Source: Opitutia bacterium (GTDB lineage Bacteria; Verrucomicrobiota; Verrucomicrobiia; Opitutales; UBA953). Taken from it: a DNA stretch of 61,734 bases. Shown piece after piece: positions 44,458-54,232 of this stretch (positions within the stretch are counted from its first letter, which is position 1; each line of letters starts with the position of its first letter). The position numbers were made by a program, and so were the translations under genes. The notes beneath the pieces were generated by a model, which saw only the letters and a program-made list of their open reading frames with translations, had not been told where the DNA came from and did no database searches. The DNA lies in contig CANCLQ010000004.1 in the NCBI GenBank assembly GCA_947378845.1, positions 1 to 61,734 of the forward strand, read 5' to 3'.

Positions 44458-44543
44458 GGCTTACCCAACGGCAATAACGGCCAATGAGCAAGTGGAACAA
44501 AAACTGGGTTGAAGTCAGGCGTCAGCGGTTCAATCCTCCACCC

Positions 44544-45746
44544 ATGTCTCAGCAAATCCTGAAACCCCGGGTCCGTGGATTCATCTGCATCACTTCCCAC
44601 CCCGAGGGCTGCGCGGCTCACGTTCGCGAACAAATTGCTCACGTCCGCTCACGCAAGCCCCTGCAAGACGGACCAAAGTCGGTCTTAGTCATCGGCGCAT
44701 CTACAGGCTACGGCTTGGCATCGCGCATTGCCGCTGCGTTTGGTTCAGGTGCTGCGACCATGGGTGTATTTTTTGAACGCAACGGCGAAGGCGACAAACC
44801 CGGTAGCCCTGGCTGGTATAACACCGCAGGTTTTCACGCCGAAGCAAAGAAGGCTGGCTTGAAGGCCTTCTCTTTTAACGGCGACGCATTTTCAGCGGAC
44901 ATGAAAGCTCAAGTCATCGCTGCGATTAAAAATAAAATGCCGAACGGCAAAGTGGATCTCGTAGTCTACTCGCTCGCTTCTCCACGTCGGACCGCACCCG
45001 ATGGCGTAACTTATAAATCTACTCTCAAACCTACCGGCGCACCTTTCCACGCCAAGAACCTCGATACCGACCGCAAGGTCGTAAACGATGTTACCCTCGA
45101 AACCGCCAACGCCGAAGAAATTGCTCACACCGTCAAAGTAATGGGCGGTGAAGACTGGGAAATCTGGATGGAGCAAATGAATCAAGCAGGCGTGCTCGCC
45201 AATGGCTGCCAAACCGTTGCCTACTCTTATATCGGGCCCGAAGTCACTTGGCCGATTTACAAAGATGGCACCATCGGCAAAGCAAAAGAAGACCTCGAAC
45301 GCGCCGGAAATAAAATCGATGCACTCATGAAGCTGCATCGCGGTCGCGCCTTCGTCTCCGTCAACAAAGCCGTTGTGACACAAGCAAGCTCAGCCATCCC
45401 TGTAGTTCCACTCTACGTTTCCCTGCTCTTCAAAATCATGAAGGCAAAAGGTAATCACGAAGGTTGCATTGAACAGATTCAGCGTTTGTTCGAAAAACAA
45501 ATGTACAATGGCAACGCTTTGGATTTCGACGACAAAGGCCGCGTGCGCCTCGACGATTGGGAAATGCTTCCTGAAATTCAAAAAGCTGTTTTCGACGTCT
45601 GGCCTAAAGTCACCACCGAAACCCTCGATCAATACGGCGACTTCGCAGGCTACCAATCAGACTTCCTTAAAAACTTTGGCTTTGGCTTAACCGGTGTTGA
45701 TTACGACGCTGCAACCGAAGTCGAACGCCCGATCGAGGACGCCTAA
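44544..45746 (+). CDS. fabV: Trans-2-enoyl-ACP/CoA reductase FabV
   Basis: FabV is the NADH-dependent enoyl reductase that completes the fatty-acid elongation cycle and is typically insensitive to triclosan. The 400-aa product has VLVIGASTGYGLASRIAAAFG for cofactor binding, LVVYSLASPRR, and the family motif Y-X8-K in WPIYKDGTIGKAK. The C-terminal VDYDAATEVERP closes the protein. It is followed after 1 nt by parA. Confidence 0.95.
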   Translation: MSQQILKPRVRGFICITSHPEGCAAHVREQIAHVRSRKPLQDGPKSVLVIGASTGYGLASRIAAAFGSGAATMGVFFERNGEGDKPGSPGWYNTAGFHAEAKKAGLKAFSFNGDAFSADMKAQVIAAIKNKMPNGKVDLVVYSLASPRRTAPDGVTYKSTLKPTGAPFHAKNLDTDRKVVNDVTLETANAEEIAHTVKVMGGEDWEIWMEQMNQAGVLANGCQTVAYSYIGPEVTWPIYKDGTIGKAKEDLERAGNKIDALMKLHRGRAFVSVNKAVVTQASSAIPVVPLYVSLLFKIMKAKGNHEGCIEQIQRLFEKQMYNGNALDFDDKGRVRLDDWEMLPEIQKAVFDVWPKVTTETLDQYGDFAGYQSDFLKNFGFGLTGVDYDAATEVERPIEDA

Positions 45747-45747
45747 A

Positions 45748-46524
45748 GTGACCAAAGTATTTTCCATCGCTAATCAAAAAGGCGGCGTCGGTAAAACCAC
45801 CACCGCCGTCAATCTAGCAGCTGGCTTAGCGCGAACTGGCATTAAGACACTGCTCATCGATCTCGACGCTCAAGCCAACGCCACCAGCGCACTTGGCGTA
45901 GAAAAAATCGAGGGACGCTCACTCTATCAAGTGCTTCACGGCGAGGCGAAAGTCGAAGACATGATCGTCGGCACATCGACCGACAAGCTCGACCTCATTC
46001 CCTCCGAAGTCGACCTCGCTGCCGTTGAAGCCGAACTTTCAAAGGCCGATAACTATCTCTCTCGTCTGCGCACCGCGCTTGCACCTCTTATCGAATCTAA
46101 AAAATATGGTGCTATCATCATCGATTGCCCACCTGCCCTCGGCATGCTTTCGATGAACGCACTGGCGACATCGGACTACCTTTTAGTGACGCTGCAAACT
46201 GAATACCTCGCCATGGAAGGCCTTGGACAAATCCTCGGTGTGGTCGATCAACTTAAAGCTGCTAACGTCACCGACAAACTCGCCGTCGGCGGAATTCTTT
46301 TAACCATGTACGACTCGCGCACAAACCTTTCGCGTCAAGTCATGGAAGAAGTACAAAAGCATTTTCCTGATAACGTTTTCAAAACTGTTATCCCACGCAC
46401 AGTTCGACTCTCGGAGTGCCCTAGCCACGGAAAGACAATCTTCCAGTACGACAATCAGTCGCCAGGTGCGGTGGCTTACCGCGCCCTCGCGAAGGAGTTC
46501 GCTGCTCGTTTCGATTTAAAATAA
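45748..46524 (+). CDS. parA: ParA/Soj-type chromosome-partitioning ATPase
   Basis: The 258-aa product has the deviant Walker A KGGVGKTTTAVNLAAGLA near its start, DLDAQANATSALG, IIIDCPPALGMLSMNAL, and the C-terminal VRLSECPSHGKTIFQYD. These are the marks of chromosomal Soj/ParA. The start is GTG 45748, one nt after the fabV stop. No parB follows; mfd does, after 53 bp. The partner and the parS sites must lie elsewhere. Confidence 0.94.
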   Translation: MTKVFSIANQKGGVGKTTTAVNLAAGLARTGIKTLLIDLDAQANATSALGVEKIEGRSLYQVLHGEAKVEDMIVGTSTDKLDLIPSEVDLAAVEAELSKADNYLSRLRTALAPLIESKKYGAIIIDCPPALGMLSMNALATSDYLLVTLQTEYLAMEGLGQILGVVDQLKAANVTDKLAVGGILLTMYDSRTNLSRQVMEEVQKHFPDNVFKTVIPRTVRLSECPSHGKTIFQYDNQSPGAVAYRALAKEFAARFDLK

Positions 46525-46577
46525 GTTTGTTAACGAGTTCCGTTTGACCCGATGCACTTGTCGCCCTCGATGGGCAC

Positions 46578-49500
46578 ATGGTCGGACCCACACATCGTGC
46601 CCTCACCGGCGTGCCTTCGCACGCCTGGGCGGCATGTGCATGCGCCGAAGCCAAAGATCAAAGCGTCTGGGTTTTATTGGCTTCTAACTTGGGTGCCGCC
46701 GAAACTTTTGCCGAAGAAACCAGCCAGCTACTATCCATTCTCACTGGCGCCAAGGCAACGGCCAAAACCCTCACTGAGGCCGACGCTGCTGTTTCAAATT
46801 TTGAAGCGGATTGTGATTTATTAAATGTCATCGCCGCGATTCGTCACGGACATCACACACCCAAGAATCCGCTTCTCATCGCGTGCACACCCGGCTCACT
46901 GACTCGGCTGACACCCGCTCCCGACCTCGCTGAACAACGCGAACTCATCGTACGCAAAGGCGATAAACTTTCGCTGCAAAATTTTGCTCAGAAATTGGCG
47001 AATGATTTTGGCTACGCTCACGAAGCTCTTTGCGAACAACCAGGTGAATATGCTTTGCGAGGCGGCATTCTCGACGTCTACCCGCTCAACGCGCAGATGC
47101 CCGTGCGTATCGATTTGTTTGGCGACACCGTTGAATCACTTCGCCCCTTCGATCCAACTACCCAACGCAGCGAAGGCGAAGTTAATGGACTCGTCATTTG
47201 CGCTCCACGCACCGAAGCCACGAGCGTTAACGAAAAACCTTTTTACACTCACCTCCCGAAAGGTGCACTCATCATTGGAGTTAATCAAACGTTCGATGAT
47301 CCGCTTTGCCGCGAACTAATTGATACGAATATCGATCTTCTCGCTCTGGAGGAAACCGACGAAGCCACTGCAGGCTGGGTCACTCAGTCACTGCAAAGCA
47401 CGCCCACCGACTCCCTTCTCATTGGAAATAGTAGCGATGGTTCCGACACACGTCAGTCGCTCTTTAAACAGGCCGCCTCACTCAGTCGCCACGGAAGACC
47501 CTGCATATTAGCGGGCGACACCGAAGCATCCGTTGAACGACTGCAGGCCGACCTAGCCGCTGCGAAACTTAAAGGCTTCGCACCACAAATCATCCTAGCT
47601 CGGTTCAGTGGCGGCATCATCATTGAAGCAGGCTCACTCGCCGGAGAACTATCCGACGGATTAATTTTATTAACCGAGCGCGAATTGTTCGGACGAAAGC
47701 GTCGTCCGCTCGCCACACTGCCCCGCCGTCGCACCGCGATTCATGCAGCTGTTGGTCGCGCACTCGACTTCGGTGAAATCGCAGACGGAGACACCTTAGT
47801 GCATACGACGCAGGGTATTTGTTTATTTCGCGGTATTCGTCCGTTCGAGAACGACGGACGCACCGAAGATTTCGTCTCACTCGAGTTTGATGCGAAAGCC
47901 ACATTGCATCTATCGCTTCGCGAATCACATCTACTCTCACGCTATGTGGGTATCGGTCGTGGCCACCCCAAGCTTTCCAAGCTGGGCGGAGGTGGCTGGG
48001 ATAAATCTCGCCGTGCCGTAGAAAAAGCGACGGTCGATCTGGCCGCTCAGCTTATCGCCCTTCAAGCAGAGCGTGTTTCCAAGCCTGGTATCACGCACCC
48101 GAAAGATGATGAGAATAATTGGATGGGTGAGTTCGAACGCTCTTTCCCGCACCGCGAAACACCGGATCAAGTTCGTGCCATTGCGGACTGCAAAGCCGAC
48201 ATGGAACGCGGCACTCCGATGGATCGACTCATCAGTGGCGATGTTGGATTTGGAAAAACCGAGGTCGCAATGCGTGCAGCCTTCAAGTGCATCGTTGGCG
48301 GACGACAGGTTGCCATTCTTGCGCCGACTACGGTGCTCGCACAGCAACATTTTGAAACTTTTCGTGAACGCCTCGCACGCTGGCCCGTCACCGTTGAGCT
48401 ACTCAGTAGCTTTCGCAGCACGAAGCAGAAAGCCCAAGTACGGGCACGAGCGGCCGCTGGCACAGTCGATATCGTAGTCGGCACGCACGCCCTTCTTTCC
48501 GATGGTACAAATTTCTCAAAACTAGGATTGGTGATTATCGATGAAGAGCATCGCTTTGGAGTACGTCACAAAGAAAAGCTCAAACGCCTTCGCACCGAGG
48601 TCGACGTACTTGCAATGAGTGCAACGCCTATTCCGCGCACACTGTATCTCGCCCTGCTCGGAGCACGCGATCTAAGCGTTATCGAAACTCCGCCTCGTGA
48701 ACGTCTACCCATTCGTACAGTCGTTCGTAGTTACGATGAGAAATGCGTGCGTGATGCAGTTCTGGCCGAACTCGCTCGCGGCGGCCAGGTTTTCTATCTC
48801 CACAATCGCGTGGAGACTATCCGCGCGGTAGCCGAACGCTTAAAAGCCCTGCTACCAAAGGCCAGAATCGTTGTTGGTCACGGACAAATGAGCGCTGGCG
48901 AACTCGAAGAAACGATGGCTGCATTTGTCGCGGGTGAATACGATGTGCTTGTTTGTACGACGATCATCGAGACGGGCTTAGATATTCCGAATTGCAACAC
49001 ACTCATCATCGAAGGAGCGGATCGCTTTGGCCTCGCTCAACTCTACCAGTTGCGTGGACGCGTGGGTCGTTTCAACCGTCAGGCTTATGCTTACCTATTT
49101 CTCCATCGTCACGCTGAACTAGTTGAGAGCGCACGTCGGAGGCTCTCAGCCATTCGACAGTATAATCAACTTGGCGCGGGCTTCCGCATAGCCATGCGCG
49201 ACCTCGAACTACGCGGCGCAGGAAATATTCTCGGGTCCGCTCAAAGCGGACACATTGCCACCGTCGGCTTCGAACTCTACTGTCAGCTCTTGAGACGCAG
49301 TGTTTCAAAAATGAAAGGCGACCGCTCCACTCTTGTGGAACGCTGCGAGGTGAACCTCGATTTTGTTTCGCATGCTGATGTGATTAACGATGGCCACTAT
49401 GAAGCTGATGATGAAGGCCCACTCCTCGCTGCCACATTGCCCTCTGACTGGATTCCGGAAACGCGTCTGCGCATCGAAGCATTCAGAAAAATCGCACTCG

Positions 49501-49805
49501 CACTTGATACGACTGAAGTCGACGAACTGCGTCACAATTTACAGGATCGTTACGGCCGACTCCCCCCGCAAGCGGAAGCCCTCATTCAAATCGCAGAAAT
49601 AAGGTGCATCGCCGAAGCCAAAGGCGTCTCATCCATTGGCACGGAAGGCATCACGCTTCGCTGCCAACAAGTAACTGCAAGTGGCCAATCGTCCGCCGTC
49701 TTAATCGGGAACCGCTTTCCCCGCTTGACCGCCAAGGACCCACTGCGGAAACTCGCCGAAATTCGTGGCTTCTTGTCGCGACTCTCCCATTCTTCCAGCC
49801 GATGA
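46578..49805 (+). CDS. mfd: Transcription-repair coupling factor
   Basis: Mfd pushes stalled RNA polymerase off DNA lesions and recruits UvrA. The 1075-aa product has the UvrB-like N-terminal region with LRGGILDVYPLNAQMPVRIDLFGDTVESLR, the RNAP-interacting region (GDTLVHTTQGICLFRG), and the RecG-like helicase core. The core carries Walker A SGDVGFGKTEVAMRAAF (about residue 553), DEEH in LVIIDEEHRFGV and QLRGRVGRFNRQAYAYLF. The C-terminal D7 domain is present. It is somewhat shorter than E. coli Mfd (1148 aa). The ending ATGA overlaps the next gene. Confidence 0.96.
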   Translation: MVGPTHRALTGVPSHAWAACACAEAKDQSVWVLLASNLGAAETFAEETSQLLSILTGAKATAKTLTEADAAVSNFEADCDLLNVIAAIRHGHHTPKNPLLIACTPGSLTRLTPAPDLAEQRELIVRKGDKLSLQNFAQKLANDFGYAHEALCEQPGEYALRGGILDVYPLNAQMPVRIDLFGDTVESLRPFDPTTQRSEGEVNGLVICAPRTEATSVNEKPFYTHLPKGALIIGVNQTFDDPLCRELIDTNIDLLALEETDEATAGWVTQSLQSTPTDSLLIGNSSDGSDTRQSLFKQAASLSRHGRPCILAGDTEASVERLQADLAAAKLKGFAPQIILARFSGGIIIEAGSLAGELSDGLILLTERELFGRKRRPLATLPRRRTAIHAAVGRALDFGEIADGDTLVHTTQGICLFRGIRPFENDGRTEDFVSLEFDAKATLHLSLRESHLLSRYVGIGRGHPKLSKLGGGGWDKSRRAVEKATVDLAAQLIALQAERVSKPGITHPKDDENNWMGEFERSFPHRETPDQVRAIADCKADMERGTPMDRLISGDVGFGKTEVAMRAAFKCIVGGRQVAILAPTTVLAQQHFETFRERLARWPVTVELLSSFRSTKQKAQVRARAAAGTVDIVVGTHALLSDGTNFSKLGLVIIDEEHRFGVRHKEKLKRLRTEVDVLAMSATPIPRTLYLALLGARDLSVIETPPRERLPIRTVVRSYDEKCVRDAVLAELARGGQVFYLHNRVETIRAVAERLKALLPKARIVVGHGQMSAGELEETMAAFVAGEYDVLVCTTIIETGLDIPNCNTLIIEGADRFGLAQLYQLRGRVGRFNRQAYAYLFLHRHAELVESARRRLSAIRQYNQLGAGFRIAMRDLELRGAGNILGSAQSGHIATVGFELYCQLLRRSVSKMKGDRSTLVERCEVNLDFVSHADVINDGHYEADDEGPLLAATLPSDWIPETRLRIEAFRKIALALDTTEVDELRHNLQDRYGRLPPQAEALIQIAEIRCIAEAKGVSSIGTEGITLRCQQVTASGQSSAVLIGNRFPRLTAKDPLRKLAEIRGFLSRLSHSSSR

Positions 49806-50893
49806 AAGTTCATTTTTCTTTAATAACCTTGCTCGCAGTCAGCCCGTTGCTGAACGCACAAGCTTTAGCCCCTAAGGAACCTTCACTCGAAGAAGCTGCT
49901 GCAAAGCGCTGGTCGGAAATGAATTCGGATCGCGTTGCAGGCAGTGCCAACGGCCAAGTGATCACCCTCTCTGATGTCCGCCAACAAGTGACACCTTTCC
50001 TTCGCGAGATTCGCGCCAAAGCAAAGAGCGATGAAGAATTCAATAAGACTTTAGATTCAATTGCTGAAGAAACTTTAAAACAATTCGCCGACCGCCAACT
50101 CATCATCGCTGAATTTAAGAACAGCATGGGAAAAATTCCTGAGAGCTACGTCGACGGAGACATCGAAGACACCATCCGTCGTGAATTCGGCGGAGACCGG
50201 AATCGCTTCGTCGCCGCACTGCGCGCACAAGGCACCACTCCTTTAGCTTATCGTCGTCAAATCGAAGACCGAATTATTTTTGACTACATGATTGGACAGG
50301 TCCGTCGCACCGCCCTCGAAGTGGGACCCGGACGCGTAGCAGAATACTTCGCTAAGCACCAAGCGGACTTTGCTCATAAGGAAAGCGTAAAGCTCAGTCA
50401 AATCACCATCACCCAAGGTGCAGCCGAAACTGCCGAAGAAGCAAAGGCGCGCGCCAATACATGGGTTGATGCATTACGTAATCCCGAAAAAATCGGTTCT
50501 ACTTTCACTTTTTATAAAATCACTCCGCCTCCATCAACGAGCACGCTAAGCTTTGGCGAAGTTGCTAAATCTATTAGCACTGATGACTATGCTAGTGCGG
50601 GCGGTGATGCTGGCTGGAAATCACTGGAAGAACTGAATGAGCGGGTCGCGACTGAATTACGCACCCTTAAAGACGGCGCCATTTCCGACGCTGTACAATT
50701 TGATCTACCAGGCGGAAAATCTATTTGGTTCATCTTGAAACGTGACGGCTACAAGCCCGCAGGCAATGGCACCTTAGACGACATCAAGGTGCGCTCAGAA
50801 ATCGAAGAACGCGTGCGTATGGAATCGATGAAAGAAGCGGTCGATAAGTGGTTAACCGAATTACGCGCCAAGAATTTCGTCGAGTACCGATAA
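49802..50893 (+). CDS. SurA-like periplasmic chaperone with degenerate parvulin domain
   Basis: The 363-aa product has a signal peptide (about residues 1-20, MKVHFSLITLLAVSPLLNAQ) and a SurA-N-like helical domain (about 45-170, ANGQVITLSDVRQQVTPFL, DRQLIIAEFKN). It then has a region resembling a PpiC-type rotamase with VKLSQITITQG and AGGDAGWKSLEELNERVATE. The usual parvulin active-site residues are not evident, so chaperone rather than isomerase action is likely. It probably assists outer-membrane protein folding. It is translationally coupled to mfd. Confidence 0.82.
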   Translation: MKVHFSLITLLAVSPLLNAQALAPKEPSLEEAAAKRWSEMNSDRVAGSANGQVITLSDVRQQVTPFLREIRAKAKSDEEFNKTLDSIAEETLKQFADRQLIIAEFKNSMGKIPESYVDGDIEDTIRREFGGDRNRFVAALRAQGTTPLAYRRQIEDRIIFDYMIGQVRRTALEVGPGRVAEYFAKHQADFAHKESVKLSQITITQGAAETAEEAKARANTWVDALRNPEKIGSTFTFYKITPPPSTSTLSFGEVAKSISTDDYASAGGDAGWKSLEELNERVATELRTLKDGAISDAVQFDLPGGKSIWFILKRDGYKPAGNGTLDDIKVRSEIEERVRMESMKEAVDKWLTELRAKNFVEYR

Positions 50894-50895
50894 TA

Positions 50896-52386
50896 ATGAC
50901 GAATGCCACACACGCCTTTCGCTGCCGCGCTTTTCCGCAGCGAACTGCCGGCGTGCTGCTTCATATTACCGCGCTTACTGGCAACGGGCCTGTTGGATCG
51001 ACAGGTATTCACGCCCGTCAGTTTATCGACTTTCTTTCGCAAGCCGGTTTCACCTGGTGGCAAGTCTGCCCACTAGGTCCCACAGGCTACGGCGACTCAC
51101 CCTACCAAGCGCTTTCCGTTTTTGCAGGGAATCCTTACCTCCTTGATTTAGCCGACCTCGAAAACCGCGGATTGCTCAATGCTGACGAAGTAAAAACTGC
51201 GGGTCGCATTGCGGAAGAATCAACGGACTACGGAAGACTCTGGAACGAACTTCGTGCTCTACTCAAGAAAGTCGCCCAACGCGGCGGTGTCGCCCTAGCC
51301 AAGGACCATCATTTTCAAACCTTCAAGCAACAGCATGCCGCCTGGCTTCTTCCTTGGACGCGCTTCTCGGCACTACGTGAACAAAATCAATTCACCGCAC
51401 CAACGCAGTGGAAAATCAATAAGCCCGATACGACCCTCGCTAATGAAGCGGCGGTATTACAGTTTCTTTTCTATGAGCAGTGGCTCGAACTTAAAAAGTA
51501 TGCGCATCAAAAAGGCGTAAAGTTATTAGGCGATGAACCCATTTATGTTTCAGCCGACGGTTGTGATATGTGGGCGCACCCTGAACTCTTTCAACTCGAT
51601 CGCGATCAACGACCCATCGCTGTAGCGGGTGTGCCGCCTGATTATTTCTCCGAAGACGGACAACTCTGGGGTAATCCGCTGTACGACTGGAATAGACATG
51701 CGCAAAATAATTTCAGCTGGTGGCGATCACGCGTTCATCATGATTTAAATTTATTTGATGCAGTTCGCATCGATCACTTCCGCGGTATTCATGACTACTG
51801 GAGCGTGCCCGCAGACGCACCTAATGCTCGCAATGGCCAATGGGAGCAGGGTCCTGGGATTGATTTCACTCAAGCACTCGGCGACCTTCCATTAGTAGCT
51901 GAAGACCTCGGCCTATTATCTCCAGGCGTCGATGTTCTGCGCCAAGCAGCAGGCCTACCTGGTATGTCAGTTCTACAATTCGGTTTTAGTAATCCTGAAA
52001 ATAATCCCCACCACCCTTCGCAAATCACACCCGACCGCGTCGCATATTCTGGCACCCATGATAATGACACCGTTGCTGGTTGGCTCGCACACGCATCCGA
52101 AACAGAGAAAGAAAATTTACGTCGAAGCATCGGTGAATTTACCGACGGCCCCATTGCTATCGCACGTGCCGCACTGGAAAGTCCAGCCGTGTGCGCAGTG
52201 ATTGCAGCACAGGATTTACTGGGGTTAGGTTCGGAAGCTCGCTTCAACACACCGGGCAAGGCACAAGGAAATTGGGCCTGGCGAATGACGGATGCACAGA
52301 TGCAAACTCTATTCGCTCAAGCACCCATGTGGCGCAAGATGCTCGTTCACTCGCAACGCACTAACGTGTCAGTCGTCGGTACTTAG
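50896..52386 (+). CDS. malQ: 4-alpha-glucanotransferase (amylomaltase)
   Basis: MalQ transfers glucan chains between maltodextrins. The 496-aa GH77 enzyme has GPTGYGDSPYQALSVFAGNPYLLDL, the nucleophile Asp in FDAVRIDHFRGI, the acid/base Glu in LVAEDLG and the third carboxylate in SGTHDNDTVAGW. It lacks the long N-terminal domain of plant DPE2. It starts 3 nt after the previous stop. Its last 26 bp overlap the convergent ettA, so the two transcripts are antisense at their 3' ends. Confidence 0.95.
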   Translation: MTNATHAFRCRAFPQRTAGVLLHITALTGNGPVGSTGIHARQFIDFLSQAGFTWWQVCPLGPTGYGDSPYQALSVFAGNPYLLDLADLENRGLLNADEVKTAGRIAEESTDYGRLWNELRALLKKVAQRGGVALAKDHHFQTFKQQHAAWLLPWTRFSALREQNQFTAPTQWKINKPDTTLANEAAVLQFLFYEQWLELKKYAHQKGVKLLGDEPIYVSADGCDMWAHPELFQLDRDQRPIAVAGVPPDYFSEDGQLWGNPLYDWNRHAQNNFSWWRSRVHHDLNLFDAVRIDHFRGIHDYWSVPADAPNARNGQWEQGPGIDFTQALGDLPLVAEDLGLLSPGVDVLRQAAGLPGMSVLQFGFSNPENNPHHPSQITPDRVAYSGTHDNDTVAGWLAHASETEKENLRRSIGEFTDGPIAIARAALESPAVCAVIAAQDLLGLGSEARFNTPGKAQGNWAWRMTDAQMQTLFAQAPMWRKMLVHSQRTNVSVVGT

Positions 52387-54037
52387 GTCGACGTGGCGTG
52401 TCAGAGCTAATACCCAAGCGGCGACGGCGGTCTTCGAGGTAGTCCCCATAATTACCTTCGTGCCAAACAATTTTTCCGTCGTCCTCAAAAGCGAGAATAT
52501 GTGTGGCCACGCGATCCAAGAACCAGCGGTCGTGTGAGATTACTACCGCACAACCCGCAAACGATTCCAGCGCGTCTTCAAGGGCCCGGATCGTATTTAC
52601 ATCTAAGTCATTCGTTGGCTCATCGAGCAGTAAAACATTTGCTCCCGCTTTAATTAATCGCGCCAAGTGAATGCGGTTGCGCTCACCACCAGACATGATG
52701 CCGACCTTGCGTTGCTGAACATCGCCTGTGAAACCAAAGCGAGCGGCATACGCACGTGCGGGCACCATAATTTTTCCGAGGTGCACCATTTCTTGATCGT
52801 CTGAAATCGCCTGCCATAATGGTTTATCGGCAGGCAATGCATCGCGCGATTGATCCACGTGCGCAATCTTAACGGTATCACCAACCGTCAGCGTTCCTTT
52901 GTCGGGTTTCTCTTCGCCCGTAATCATTCGGAATAAAGTAGTCTTACCTGCACCATTGGGACCGATGATCCCGACGATACCGCCAGCCGGTAGTGTAAAA
53001 TTCACATCCTCCATGAGGACACGGTCGCCGTACGCTTTCATCAAGCCCTTGGCTTCGATTACAGCACCACCCAAACGCGGACCGGGCGGAATCCAAATTT
53101 CAGCCATACGTTCGCTCTGCACTTGGTCTTGCGTGAGCATTTGTTCGTAAGCGCGTAAACGTGCTTTATTCTTAGCCACACGAGCTTTCGGCGAGGAACT
53201 TGCCCACTCGCGCTCGCGCTCCATCGAACGCTGACGGCCTGCCGATTGTTTTTCTTCGGCCTCTAAGCGAATGCGTTTTTGATCAAGCCAAGATGAGTAA
53301 TTACCCTTCCAAGGTACACCGCGTCCGCGATCCAATTCCAAAATCCATCCAGCTACATTATCTAAGAAGTAGCGATCGTGCGTGATGGCGATGACAGTGC
53401 CTTTATAATTTTTTAAGTGACGCTCCAACCAATCAACGGTGTCGGCGTCCAAGTGATTCGTAGGCTCATCGAGCAAGAGAATATCTGGCTCCATTAAGAG
53501 TAAGCGACACAAGGCCACGCGGCGTTTTTCACCGCCTGAAAGTTTTGACACAATCGTTTCGGCTGCCGGACAGCGCAACGCCTCCATTGCCATTTCAATA
53601 CGTGCATCTAAATCCCAGCCACCGCGCGCATCGAGGATGGTTTGGATTTCGCCTTGGCGTGCTAAAATCTTTTCCTGCTCCTTAGCATCGTCGGTTTCAG
53701 AAACTTTTACAAAAGTATCATCATACTCCTCAAGTAGCGCCTTCATTTCTGCGACCGCTTGCTGAACATTTTCAGCAACCGTCAAAGAATCATTCAACCG
53801 AGGCTCTTGTGCGAGATAACCAACGGTATAGCCAGGCACGCGACTGATCTCGCCGTCGAACTCAGCATCTTCTCCCGCCATAATTTTCAGCAGCGTTGAT
53901 TTACCCGAACCATTTAATCCCAACACACCAATTTTCGCACCGAAGAAATAGGAAAGTGAAATGTCGCGGAAGACTGGCTTCTTCTCGAAGTACTTCGTGA
54001 CACCCGTCATCGTAAAAATTACTTTTTCGTCCGCCAT
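52361..54037 (-). CDS. ettA: Energy-dependent translational throttle protein EttA (ABC-F)
   Basis: The 558-aa protein has two ABC domains and no membrane segments, the ABC-F layout. Walker A motifs are GLNGSGKST and GPNGAGKTT. Signatures are LSGGEKRRV and MSGGERNRI, and Walker B motifs LLDEPTNHLD and LLDEPTNDLD. The linker between them (about residues 245-325, ERE-rich) and the length fit EttA, which binds the ribosomal E site and responds to the ATP/ADP ratio. ATG 54037 (MADEKVIF) was chosen as the start. Confidence 0.94.
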   Translation of the reverse strand: MADEKVIFTMTGVTKYFEKKPVFRDISLSYFFGAKIGVLGLNGSGKSTLLKIMAGEDAEFDGEISRVPGYTVGYLAQEPRLNDSLTVAENVQQAVAEMKALLEEYDDTFVKVSETDDAKEQEKILARQGEIQTILDARGGWDLDARIEMAMEALRCPAAETIVSKLSGGEKRRVALCRLLLMEPDILLLDEPTNHLDADTVDWLERHLKNYKGTVIAITHDRYFLDNVAGWILELDRGRGVPWKGNYSSWLDQKRIRLEAEEKQSAGRQRSMEREREWASSSPKARVAKNKARLRAYEQMLTQDQVQSERMAEIWIPPGPRLGGAVIEAKGLMKAYGDRVLMEDVNFTLPAGGIVGIIGPNGAGKTTLFRMITGEEKPDKGTLTVGDTVKIAHVDQSRDALPADKPLWQAISDDQEMVHLGKIMVPARAYAARFGFTGDVQQRKVGIMSGGERNRIHLARLIKAGANVLLLDEPTNDLDVNTIRALEDALESFAGCAVVISHDRWFLDRVATHILAFEDDGKIVWHEGNYGDYLEDRRRRLGISSDTPRRPKYRRLTR

Positions 54038-54116
54038 AGGCCAAAAAGATTTGCCCAACTGCCTTTTGGCGCAAGCGGAACCCTAAAAAGTCGACTTTTC
54101 CCTGTCGCCATCCCGC

Positions 54117-54145
54117 TTGACACCCGACCCCTCCTCCTCAATAAA
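54117..54145 (+). promoter_or_regulatory. Putative nusA operon promoter
   Basis: A perfect TTGACA (54117-54122) is followed after 17 nt by AATAAA (54140-54145, four of six consensus). Transcription would start near 54152. It is the only good match in the ettA-nusA divergent gap. Confidence 0.55.
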
Positions 54146-54166
54146 TCTCCGCAGTCACCTTTCATT

Positions 54167-54198
54167 AAGGCGTGTCCATTCCTGGACCCGCCTTTTTT
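54167..54198 (+). terminator. Leader terminator-like hairpin upstream of nusA
   Basis: AAGGCG-T-GTCC pairs with GGAC-C-CGCCTT around ATTCCT (54167-54194, one internal mismatch) and ends in T6 (54193-54198). It sits about 17 nt after the predicted start site and 34 nt before the nusA ATG. No plus-strand gene lies between malQ (ending 52386) and here, so it probably attenuates the nusA operon itself. Confidence 0.7.
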
Positions 54199-54232
54199 GT
54201 CCCTCAAATTTTCACCACACCACCTAAAAACC

